A DNA stretch of 5,884 nt, taken from the NCBI GenBank assembly GCA_018712905.1, contig DVGD01000170.1, positions 1 through 5,884 of the forward strand. Direction: 5' to 3'. The notes beneath the pieces are model-generated. The model ran no database searches. It saw only the letters and a list, made by a program, of their open reading frames with translations, and had not been told where the DNA came from. This document shows positions 1-4,677 of this stretch, one piece after another; the first letter of the stretch is position 1, and each line of letters starts with the position of its first letter. The position numbers and the translations under genes are program-made. The DNA comes from Candidatus Avoscillospira stercoripullorum. GTDB taxonomy: Bacteria; Bacillota; Clostridia; Oscillospirales; Oscillospiraceae.

Positions 1-1
1 C

Positions 2-418
2 ATGGCTGCCATTTCCGGCTGGTTGGTTGCGCAGATCCTCAAGACGCTGCTGGTGCTCCTCCTGGAGAAGGAACTTCGCTGGGAGCGGCTCTTTGGCAGC
101 GGCGGGATGCCAAGCTCTCACTCTGCCACAGCCTGCGCCCTGGCCGCCTCAGCGGCCGCGCTCTACGGAAGCGCCAGCCCCGCCTTCGCCATCTCCGCCA
201 TCATCGCGTTCATCGTCATGTACGACGCGTGCAACGTCCGGCTGGAGACCGGCAAGCAGGCGGTGGCCATCAAGGAGCTGCAGCAGTTTTTCCAGGACAT
301 GGGCAAGCAGCCCCTCTCCGAAGAAAAGCTCAAGGAGCTGGTGGGGCACACCCTGCCCCAGGTGCTGGCCGGTGCGATTTTGGGAATTCTCATCGGCATT
401 GTTGTCGCCGTAGTGTGA
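2..418 (+). CDS. Divergent PAP2 family (DUF212/YuiD-like) membrane protein, 5'-truncated by window edge
   Basis: Small integral membrane protein of the divergent PAP2 (DUF212) group, distantly related to acid phosphatases that act on lipid or isoprenoid phosphates; the real substrate is unknown. Seen here, numbering from the first visible Met: a hydrophobic helix at about 4-21, the family signature GGMPSSHSA at 34-42 (its PSSH corresponds to PSGH of classical PAP2 enzymes), a hydrophobic stretch at about 60-74 leading into DACNVRLETGKQA (75-87), and a C-terminal helix at about 117-138 after LKELVGHT. The reading frame is open to the window edge. Family members usually have about 10-20 residues before this point, so the ATG at position 2 is probably internal and the gene starts upstream. 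TGA at 416-418 is followed after 22 bases by the HD gene, suggesting one operon. Family call strong, biochemical role unproven. Confidence 0.88.
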   Translation: MAAISGWLVAQILKTLLVLLLEKELRWERLFGSGGMPSSHSATACALAASAAALYGSASPAFAISAIIAFIVMYDACNVRLETGKQAVAIKELQQFFQDMGKQPLSEEKLKELVGHTLPQVLAGAILGILIGIVVAVV

Positions 419-440
419 TATTTAAGAAGGGAAGAACTGA

Positions 441-914
441 ATGGATCAGGAGTTTTTCGACGATATCAAAGACCTTTTGGCTTCGGACGCAGTGCAGCGC
501 CTGAAGCGATATGTGCACCACAAGAGCGGCACCCGCTTTGACCACAGCCTGTATGTGGCCTATCGCAGCTACCGCTTCGCCAAGAAAATGGGCTGGGACA
601 GCCGGGCGGCAGCCCGGGGTGGCCTGCTCCACGACCTGTTCTTTTATGACTGGCGGGATGACGACGCCCCCGGCGGCTGGCACGTCACCGAGCACCCCGT
701 CCAGGCGCTCCGGGAGGCCGAAGCCCGGTTCGATTTAAGCGACATGGAGAAGGACATCATTGTCAAGCACATGTGGCCCCTCTCTCCGTGGATGCCCAAG
801 TACCGCGAGAGCTTCACCGTGTCCATGATGGACAAATACTGTGCCATGATGGAGTGCCTCTTCCTGGGAAAGCGCAAGATGCGCCGGCTGGGGCTCGCCA
901 AACTGGCCATATAA
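441..914 (+). CDS. HD-domain phosphohydrolase, small single-domain type (157 aa)
   Basis: Predicted soluble metal-dependent phosphohydrolase of the HD superfamily. The full set of metal ligands is visible in order: H35 (in FDHSLYVA), H64-D65 (in GGLLHDLFFYDW), H85 (in HVTEHP), H110 (in IIVKHMWPL) and D131 (in MMDKYCA). The five-histidine/aspartate spacing fits a bimetal HD site, and nothing suggests a dead enzyme. No signal peptide, membrane segment or second domain is present; the protein is little more than the HD core. The ATG at 441 follows a purine-rich ribosome site (aagggaag, 427-434). The DUF212 gene lies 22 bases upstream and a terminator follows at 924. The partner suggests a phosphate-ester role linked to lipids or nucleotides, but that is inference from proximity. 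The substrate cannot be read from the sequence. Confidence 0.9.
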   Translation: MDQEFFDDIKDLLASDAVQRLKRYVHHKSGTRFDHSLYVAYRSYRFAKKMGWDSRAAARGGLLHDLFFYDWRDDDAPGGWHVTEHPVQALREAEARFDLSDMEKDIIVKHMWPLSPWMPKYRESFTVSMMDKYCAMMECLFLGKRKMRRLGLAKLAI

Positions 915-923
915 AGAAAGATG

Positions 924-952
924 AAACTGACCATTTAAATATGGTCAGTTTT
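924..952 (+). terminator. Intrinsic terminator of the DUF212-HD operon
   Basis: An 11-bp perfect stem (AAACTGACCAT at 924-934 with ATGGTCAGTTT at 941-951) encloses a 6-nt loop TTAAAT. The right arm runs into TTTT, with the U-tract partly inside the stem. It lies 9 bases after the HD stop codon, so it fits as the operon's terminator. The U-tract is short (four T then C), so termination may be incomplete. The A-rich left edge means it could also act weakly on the other strand. Confidence 0.72.
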
Positions 953-961
953 CGTTATAAT
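934..961 (+). promoter_or_regulatory. Probable sigma-A promoter of the pyridoxal kinase gene
   Basis: A perfect TATAAT (956-961) lies 32 bases before the kinase start. The best -35 candidate is TTTAAA (934-939, four of six matches), with a 16-bp spacer; there is no TG extension. The -35 candidate falls inside the loop region of the upstream terminator, so the two signals overlap physically. The predicted start site near 968 leaves a leader of only about 25 bases, too short for a riboswitch. The -10 box is convincing and the -35 weak. Confidence 0.55.
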
Positions 962-977
962 GGGGGTATCACACCCT

Positions 978-983
978 AGGAGG
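978..983 (+). promoter_or_regulatory. Ribosome binding site AGGAGG that fixes the kinase start at 993
   Basis: AGGAGG sits nine bases before the ATG at 993. An earlier in-frame ATG at 960-962 would add eleven residues (starting MGVSHPRRRNF). That ATG overlaps the -10 box, has no ribosome site, and would lie upstream of the predicted transcript start. The start at 993 also gives the N-terminus expected for the family (RILTIQDISCVGQ). Confidence 0.85.
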
Positions 984-992
984 CGTAATTTC

Positions 993-1835
993 ATGTCTGA
1001 TCCGCGCATTTTAACCATTCAGGATATCTCCTGTGTGGGTCAGTGCTCCCTCACGGTGGCGCTGCCCATTCTCTCCGCCTGCGGCGTGGAGACCGCCATT
1101 TTGCCCTCGGCGGTGCTCTCTACCCACACCGCCGGCTTCACCGGCTACACCTTCCGCGATCTCACCGAGGATATGCCCAAAATCGCCGCCCACTGGCAGA
1201 AGGAGGGCATCGCCTTTGACGCCTTCTACACCGGCTATCTGGGCAGCGCCCAGCAGATCCAGTATGTGGAGGACATCTTCCGCACCCTGGGACGGGGGCA
1301 GGGACTGAAGATCGTCGATCCCGCCATGGCTGACAACGGCAAGCTCTATCCCGGCTTTGACCAGGCCTTTGTGGAGGAAATGAAGAAGCTGTGCTTTGGC
1401 GCGGATATCATCCTGCCCAACATCACCGAGGCCTGCCTGGTCACCGACACACCCTATCAAGAGACCTACGATCAGGCCTATGTCCAGGCGCTGCTGGACG
1501 CCCTCACCGCCCGGGGCGCCAAGACCGTGGTGCTCACCGGCGTGAGCTACCAGGAAGGCCGCACCGGCGTGGTGGTCTACGAGAACGGCAAGCAGGCCTA
1601 CTATGAGCACCGGCGGATTTCCAAGGGCTGCCACGGCACCGGCGACGTCTATGCCGCGGCTTTCACCGGCGCCATGGTGCGCGGGCTCTCCACCTACGAC
1701 GCAGCCCGGGTGGCCGCGGACTACACGGTTTTGTGCATCGAAAAAACCGTCGGCGATCCCGACCACTGGTATGGCGTCAAGTTTGAAAAGGCCATCCCCG
1801 ACCTCCTGCGGATGCTGGAGGAAGCAGCGGGGTAA
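993..1835 (+). CDS. pdxY: Pyridoxal/pyridoxamine kinase (280 aa)
   Basis: Cytosolic ribokinase-fold enzyme that phosphorylates pyridoxal, pyridoxamine or pyridoxine with ATP, the salvage step toward the cofactor PLP. Visible: N-terminal strand RILTIQDISCVGQCS (5-19), the substrate-lid segment STHTAGFTG (43-51), VDPAMADNGKLY (108-119) lining the active site, and the C-terminal anion-hole motif GTGD (215-218), whose Asp218 is the catalytic base. Length (280 aa) is normal for the family and no key residue is missing. It stands alone, with its own promoter and ribosome site between the upstream terminator and a bidirectional terminator downstream, convergent with the tRNA array. The fit is closest to the Firmicutes group annotated as pyridoxamine kinase. 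Whether pdxY or pdxK is the better symbol, and which vitamer is preferred, cannot be told from the sequence. Confidence 0.93.
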   Translation: MSDPRILTIQDISCVGQCSLTVALPILSACGVETAILPSAVLSTHTAGFTGYTFRDLTEDMPKIAAHWQKEGIAFDAFYTGYLGSAQQIQYVEDIFRTLGRGQGLKIVDPAMADNGKLYPGFDQAFVEEMKKLCFGADIILPNITEACLVTDTPYQETYDQAYVQALLDALTARGAKTVVLTGVSYQEGRTGVVVYENGKQAYYEHRRISKGCHGTGDVYAAAFTGAMVRGLSTYDAARVAADYTVLCIEKTVGDPDHWYGVKFEKAIPDLLRMLEEAAG

Positions 1836-1853
1836 CGCACCGGCGATACGGTT

Positions 1854-1907
1854 TGCAGGGGTCGATCTCCGATCGACCCGCGGGCGGCCATTAAGGCCGC
1901 CCCTACA
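1854..1907. repeat. Double-hairpin palindromic element (REP/MITE-like) in the pdxY 3' region
   Basis: A 54-bp unit with two adjacent GC-rich hairpins: GGGTCGATC (1859-1867) with GATCGACCC (1871-1879) around TCC, and GGGCGGCC (1882-1889) with GGCCGCCC (1895-1902) around ATTAA. The ends form an imperfect inverted repeat, TGCAGGGG (1854-1861) against CCCCTACA (1900-1907), seven of eight matching. Compact paired hairpins bounded by TGTAGGGG-like ends resemble the dispersed intergenic repeats I recall from Oscillospiraceae genomes. Only one copy is visible here, so its repeat nature is inference. It encodes nothing and lacks a T-tract, so it is not itself a terminator; it could stabilise the pdxY mRNA 3' end. 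Confidence 0.55.
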
Positions 1908-1917
1908 AATGAAGCAC

Positions 1918-1954
1918 AAAAAACAGCAAGCACAAAACGTGCTTGCTGTTTTTT
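1918..1954. terminator. Bidirectional intrinsic terminator between pdxY and the tRNA array
   Basis: A perfect 16-bp stem (1918-1933 with 1939-1954) closes a 5-nt loop AAAAC. The core CAGCAAGCAC / GTGCTTGCTG is flanked by six A on the left and six T on the right, so each strand reads as a GC-containing hairpin followed by a U-run. It lies between the convergent pdxY (+) and tRNA (-) units and is well placed to end both. Its last T (1954) is also the terminal A of the encoded tRNA-Cys CCA on the minus strand, so the terminator abuts the tRNA with no spacer. Confidence 0.9.
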
Positions 1955-2028
1955 GGAGGTGACGCCCGGATTTGAACCGGGGAATGAAGGTTTTGCAGAC
2001 CTTTGCCTTACCACTTGGCCACGTCACC
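1954..2028 (-). tRNA. tRNA-Cys (anticodon GCA)
   Basis: Last gene of the array. The 7-bp acceptor stem GGTGACG/CGTCACC, D-arm, anticodon stem AAGGT/ACCTT with loop CTGCAAA (1992-1998) and T-loop TTCAAAT are all present. The anticodon GCA is read from 1994-1996. The discriminator is U73, as expected for Cys, followed by an encoded CCA (1954-1956). The length is 75 nt with CCA. Confidence 0.96.
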
Positions 2029-2045
2029 AGCTTTATAAAATTATA

Positions 2046-2059
2046 GGAGCCGAAGCTCC
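2046..2059 (-). other. UUCG-tetraloop hairpin in the Gly-Cys tRNA spacer
   Basis: On the transcribed strand GGAGC-TTCG-GCTCC forms a 5-bp stem closed by the very stable C(UUCG)G tetraloop. It occupies the 43-nt spacer between tRNA-Gly and tRNA-Cys. It shares the 12-nt core GAGC-UUCG-GCUC with the hairpin in the Asp-Phe spacer. No U-run follows, so it is more likely a processing, protection or boundary structure than a terminator. Confidence 0.65.
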
Positions 2060-2071
2060 CAAATGCCATTT

Positions 2072-2147
2072 TGGAGCGGGTGACGAGGCTCGAACTCGCT
2101 ACCTCCACCTTGGCAAGGTGGCGCTCTACCGGATGAGCTACACCCGC
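2072..2147 (-). tRNA. tRNA-Gly (anticodon GCC)
   Basis: Acceptor stem GCGGGTG/CACCCGC, D-arm with TAGCTC and GGTAGAGC, anticodon stem CCACC/GGTGG with loop TTGCCAA, and T-loop TTCGAGC. The anticodon GCC is read from 2112-2114. U73 and C2:G71 are the usual glycine identity features. CCA is encoded at 2072-2074. The length is 76 nt. Only 3 nt separate it from tRNA-Phe upstream. Confidence 0.96.
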
Positions 2148-2150
2148 ATA

Positions 2151-2226
<76 letters not shown>

Positions 2227-2231
2227 ATATT

Positions 2232-2253
2232 GAGGTGAGCCGAAGCTCACCTC
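2232..2253 (-). other. UUCG-tetraloop hairpin in the Asp-Phe tRNA spacer
   Basis: On the transcribed strand GAGGTGAGC pairs with GCTCACCTC (9 bp) around the C(UUCG)G tetraloop. It lies in the 37-nt spacer between tRNA-Asp and tRNA-Phe. On the minus strand the downstream sequence is AATAT rather than a U-run, so it is unlikely to terminate the array. It repeats the GAGC-UUCG-GCUC core of the Gly-Cys spacer hairpin. Confidence 0.7.
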
Positions 2254-2263
2254 TTTTGTTGTT

Positions 2264-2340
2264 TGGCGACCCGGAACGGACTCGAACCGTCGACCTCCAG
2301 CGTGACAGGCTGGCGTGCTAACCGACTGCACCACCGGGCC
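2264..2340 (-). tRNA. tRNA-Asp (anticodon GTC)
   Basis: Acceptor GGCCCGG pairs with CCGGGTC (one G-U at 2:71). The anticodon stem CCAGC/GCTGG has loop CTGTCAC, with anticodon GTC from 2304-2306. The T-loop is TTCGAGT. G73 is the aspartate discriminator and CCA is encoded at 2264-2266. The length is 77 nt. It is separated from tRNA-Val by only 7 nt. Confidence 0.96.
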
Positions 2341-2347
2341 AAATATT

Positions 2348-2423
2348 TGGTGGGAACAACAGGGCTCGAACCTGTGACCCCATGCTTGTAAGGCATGTGC
2401 TCTCCCAGCTGAGCTATGCTCCC
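2348..2423 (-). tRNA. tRNA-Val (anticodon TAC), first gene of the array
   Basis: Acceptor GGGAGCA pairs with TGTTCCC. D-arm TAGCTCAGCTGGGAGAGC, anticodon stem CATGC/GCATG with loop CTTACAA (anticodon TAC from 2388-2390), T-loop TTCGAGC, A73 and encoded CCA (2348-2350) are present. The length is 76 nt. A short hairpin (GGCG-AGAA-CGCC on the transcript, 2425-2436) sits one base ahead of the mature 5' end, in the leader removed by RNase P. Confidence 0.96.
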
Positions 2424-2462
2424 AGGCGTTCTCGCCGGCCGCATATCTCAGCGACGGGTATT

Positions 2463-2513
2463 ATTATACCCATTGACCCACCAAATGTCAAGCACTTTTT
2501 TGATTTTTTTGTT
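2463..2513 (-). promoter_or_regulatory. Full-consensus sigma-A promoter of the tRNA array with A-tract UP-like element
   Basis: On the minus strand TTGACA (2486-2491) and TATAAT (2463-2468) are both perfect and separated by exactly 17 bp. Directly upstream lie two A-tracts (A7 at 2504-2510, A6 at 2496-2501), the position of an UP element bound by the RNA polymerase alpha subunit. The predicted start near 2456 gives a leader of about 33 nt before tRNA-Val. This is the design of a very strong, growth-linked stable-RNA promoter. Two inverted repeats cover the core: TTGAC-N9-GTCAA (2473-2491) and GGGTAT-N4-ATACCC (2456-2471). Confidence 0.92.
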
Positions 2514-2526
2514 TCCCCCGGAAATG

Positions 2527-3402
2527 TTAGAGGTTTTTCAGAATTTCCTCGATTTCCTGGGGTGTGAACGTATAAATCGTATCGCAGAACTGGCACGAGA
2601 TGTCGATGGGTTTGCCCTCATCCACGATCTCGCCGAGCTCCTTGCGCCCCAAGCTGATGAGGGTGGACTCCACCCGCTCGCGGCTGCAGTAGCACCGGTA
2701 GGCCACCGGCGTGGTCTCGAGGATTTCCAGATCCATGCCCGCCATCACCGTCTCTAAAAGCGCCTGGGCGCCCATGCCCTGATCCAGCAGCGCCGTCACG
2801 GCGCCGGCCTTCTGGATCCCGGCCTCCAGGGCGTCGATGACGGCGTCCGGCGCGCCGGGCAGAAGCTGCAGGAGGTAGCCTCCCGCCGCCCGGACGCTCT
2901 GATCCGTGTCCACCAGCACCCCCAGGGCGCAGGCGGTGGGCGTCTGCTCGCTCTGGGCGAAGTATTCGGTGATGTCCTCGGCGATCTCACCGGAGACCAA
3001 CGGCACGCTGCCGATATACGGCTCCTTCATCTGCAAGTCCCGGATCACCGTGAGCATGCCGTCCCGTCCCACGGCGGCGCCCACGTCCAGCTTGCCCCGG
3101 TACTTCTCCAGCAGGGAGATCTGGGGGTTCTGGACATAGCCCCGGACGTTTCCCGCCGCGTCGGACACGGCCAGTACCGTCCCCAGCGGGCCGCCGCCCT
3201 TGATCTGGAGGGTCAAAGAGCCATTTTCAATCTTTTGCATATTGCCCATCATGGACGCGGCGGTGAGCAGCCGCCCCAAGGCAGCGGTTGCCGTGGGCAG
3301 CGTCTTGTGGATCTGCCGCGCCCGCTCCACGATGTCCCGGGACTCCACCGCCACGGCCTTCACAAAGCCGTCGCGGGTCATTGCCCGTACCAATTCACCC
3401 AT
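2527..3402 (-). CDS. hslO: Hsp33 family redox-regulated molecular chaperone (291 aa)
   Basis: Cytosolic holdase chaperone that binds unfolding proteins during oxidative stress. The N-terminal domain (about 1-230) carries recognisable Hsp33 segments: VRAMTRDGFVKAVAVES near the start, SLTLQIKGGGPLGTV, GYVQNP and DITEYFAQSEQTPTA. The C-terminal redox switch has all four zinc-binding cysteines, C237-x-C239 and C270-xx-C273, so it should be reduced/zinc-bound when off and disulfide-bonded when active. The length is normal. The start is the ATG at 3402, with AAAGGA (3408-3413) upstream. A longer frame back to 3492 adds 30 residues overlapping the methyltransferase and lacks family similarity. It is the last gene of the YerC-methyltransferase-hslO operon, 17 nt after the methyltransferase stop. 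No terminator is evident before the tRNA promoter. Confidence 0.95.
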   Translation of the reverse strand: MGELVRAMTRDGFVKAVAVESRDIVERARQIHKTLPTATAALGRLLTAASMMGNMQKIENGSLTLQIKGGGPLGTVLAVSDAAGNVRGYVQNPQISLLEKYRGKLDVGAAVGRDGMLTVIRDLQMKEPYIGSVPLVSGEIAEDITEYFAQSEQTPTACALGVLVDTDQSVRAAGGYLLQLLPGAPDAVIDALEAGIQKAGAVTALLDQGMGAQALLETVMAGMDLEILETTPVAYRCYCSRERVESTLISLGRKELGEIVDEGKPIDISCQFCDTIYTFTPQEIEEILKNL

Positions 3403-3419
3403 GTTGTTCCTTTCCGCGG

Positions 3420-4157
3420 CTATTTTGCCGCATAGAAGTAGATTCGCTGTTCCCCTGCCTGCGGCGGCGTGAACTGCCGGTCGCCGTAGCACTCAATCTG
3501 GGAGAAGCCCGCCGCCTGCAAAAATTCCTTGAGCTGCGAAACGGTGTAGGCATACTCCCGGTGCTCCTCGAAGCTGCGGCGCCAGAGCTTCCCCTCACGC
3601 TGGAAGAGATCCATGCCATAGTAGCAGATGCGCTCGGCCTCGTCAAACTCCGCCCGCCACACGCAGTAGCTCTCGTCGTTTTCGTCCAGAAAAATCTGGC
3701 CGTCCAGCCCCCGGAGCTTTTCTTCGCTGTTGATGTCGAAGGTCAAAACGCCGCCGTCGGTGAGGCTCTCATAAATGCGCCCCAGGGCTTTGGCGGCGTC
3801 CCTGGGGTCGGTGAGATAGTTGAGACTGTCCAGGCAGCAGACCACCCAGTCCACCGGCTCGGGCAGCGTGAGAGCTTCCATGCGCTGGCAGATGAAAAAG
3901 GGCGGATGGGGAAGGTCGCTTGCCTTGTCGTAGGCCATGGCGAGCATCTCCTCCGAGGCGTCGGCCGCCAGGGTGCGGTACCCCGCCTCGGCCAAAAGCA
4001 CTGCAAGTGAGCCCGTACCGCAGGCGAGATCCAGCACCGACTTCGGGCTTGCGCCGTGGTGCTTTAGAAGCGCCTGGAGATAGGCGAGAATTTCCTCGTA
4101 GGGCACGTCCCAGGTGAGGCCGTCGTAGGAGGCTGCCAGGGCGTCGTAGGCGCTCAC
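3420..4157 (-). CDS. Class I SAM-dependent methyltransferase (245 aa), YqeM-like
   Basis: Soluble Rossmann-fold methyltransferase using S-adenosylmethionine; the acceptor is unknown. The N-terminal segment SAYDALAASYDGLTWDVPYEE (2-22) is typical of this small-molecule-type group. Motif I is VLDLACGTG (41-49), the ribose-binding acidic residue is D66 in LAADASEEML, and the post-motif strand VDWVVCCLDSLNYL (102-115) is followed by the usual LTDPRDAAKALGRIYESLTDGG helix-turn segment. The start is GTG at 4157, whose GTGA overlaps the TGA of the YerC-like gene, implying coupled translation; GGAAGG (4164-4169) is the ribosome site. No other start preserves the conserved N-terminus. Similarity to B. 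subtilis YqeM-type proteins is from memory. Operon placement next to hslO does not reveal the substrate. Confidence 0.9.
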   Translation of the reverse strand: MSAYDALAASYDGLTWDVPYEEILAYLQALLKHHGASPKSVLDLACGTGSLAVLLAEAGYRTLAADASEEMLAMAYDKASDLPHPPFFICQRMEALTLPEPVDWVVCCLDSLNYLTDPRDAAKALGRIYESLTDGGVLTFDINSEEKLRGLDGQIFLDENDESYCVWRAEFDEAERICYYGMDLFQREGKLWRRSFEEHREYAYTVSQLKEFLQAAGFSQIECYGDRQFTPPQAGEQRIYFYAAK

Positions 4158-4471
4158 GGCTTGCCTTCCGCCGCCTCGTCCTCGGCCTGGAGCCGGGCGA
4201 AGAGCGTGCGGTAAGAGTCGGTGCCATAGTTGAGACTGCGGTTGACGCGGCTGATGGTGGCGCTGCTGGCGCCGGTTTTATCCAGGATGTCGTTATAGAT
4301 CATCCCTTGGTTGAGGAGCTTCGCCACCTCGTAGCGCTGCTCCATGGCTTTCATCTCCGAGACGGTGCAAAGATCGACAAAAAAGTTGTAGCATTCTTCC
4401 ACGCTTTCCAGCTTCAGAATGGCTCGATAGAGCTCATGTTCCGGGTTGGAGCGCTTGTTCCGGTTGTTCAC
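4154..4471 (-). CDS. YerC/YecD family TrpR-related DNA-binding protein (105 aa)
   Basis: Small helical DNA-binding protein of the TrpR superfamily, YerC/YecD branch, a putative transcription regulator whose targets and ligand are not known to me. Visible are the family segments LYRAILKLESVEECYNFF (14-31), DLCTVSEMKAMEQRYEVAKLL (33-53), and a helix-turn-helix at about 57-77 (MIYNDILDKTGASSATISRVN) followed by SLNYG. The Lys/Asn-rich start and Glu/Ala-rich tail are likely flexible. The start codon is GTG at 4471, supported by a strong AAGGAGG (4479-4485) seven bases upstream. It is the first gene of its operon, so autoregulation through the divergent intergenic region is plausible but not shown. 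It overlaps the methyltransferase by four bases (GTGA). Confidence 0.92.
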   Translation of the reverse strand: MNNRNKRSNPEHELYRAILKLESVEECYNFFVDLCTVSEMKAMEQRYEVAKLLNQGMIYNDILDKTGASSATISRVNRSLNYGTDSYRTLFARLQAEDEAAEGKP

Positions 4472-4510
4472 TGCACGTCCTCCTTCGTCTATAGTGCATA
4501 TTCTTCCTGT

Positions 4511-4539
4511 ATTTTACCAGGTTAAACTGTAAAAGTAAA
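4511..4539 (-). promoter_or_regulatory. Promoter of the YerC-methyltransferase-hslO operon
   Basis: On the minus strand an extended -10, TGG-TAAAAT (hexamer 4511-4516), is preceded by TTTACT (4534-4539, four of six to TTGACA) with a 17-bp spacer. The surroundings are AT-rich, unlike the coding DNA. The predicted start near 4504 gives a leader of about 33 nt carrying the AAGGAGG site. A second -10-like TATAGA further downstream (near 4488-4493) is weaker. Confidence 0.65.
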
Positions 4540-4605
4540 GCATTTTGTTCATTTTTAGAAAAATTGCCGATTTCCGTCCCGTGCCGGGGAAAACTCGCCC
4601 GCCGC

Positions 4606-4636
4606 TCTTGTTTCTCCCGACAAGATAGAGTATAAT
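4606..4636 (+). promoter_or_regulatory. Promoter of purA with a dyad over the -35 region
   Basis: TATAAT (4631-4636) is perfect. The corresponding -35 is TTGTTT (4608-4613, three of six) at 17 bp. An inverted repeat TCTTGT-N8-ACAAGA (4606-4611 and 4620-4625) covers the -35 and spacer and could be an operator. The weak -35 plus dyad would fit a regulated promoter. The predicted start near 4643 leaves a leader of about 35 nt, with no room for a purine riboswitch. Confidence 0.6.
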
Positions 4637-4677
4637 AGCCAAAGAAATGATATTGCTACGAAGCAAGGAGGCCAACT

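Noticed and set aside
1954..2028. tRNA-Cys 3' end as an integration (att) site for a mobile element
   Set aside because: There is no integrase, no direct repeat of the tRNA end, and a terminator follows immediately.
2339..2350. Perfect 12-bp palindrome CCAAATATTTGG between tRNA-Val and tRNA-Asp
   Set aside because: It arises from the Val CCA end, a 7-nt AT spacer and the Asp 5' GG. It is too short to claim a function.
2504..2525. TTTCC/GGAAA hairpin with nearby T-runs as a terminator
   Set aside because: The stem is only 5 bp. The T-runs lie on the plus strand upstream of it, and on the minus strand the hairpin is followed by A-runs, so it would not terminate in either direction.
3403..3492. 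30-residue N-terminal extension of hslO
   Set aside because: It overlaps the end of the methyltransferase gene and does not resemble Hsp33. The ATG at 3402 has a ribosome site and gives the normal family length.
3288..4010. 240-codon plus-strand frame antisense to the methyltransferase and hslO
   Set aside because: It is fully covered by two well-supported genes on the other strand. It has no promoter or ribosome site and no recognisable motif.
4637..4677. Purine riboswitch or attenuator ahead of purA
   Set aside because: The leader after the TATAAT box is only about 35 nt and shows no aptamer-like pairing or terminator hairpin.
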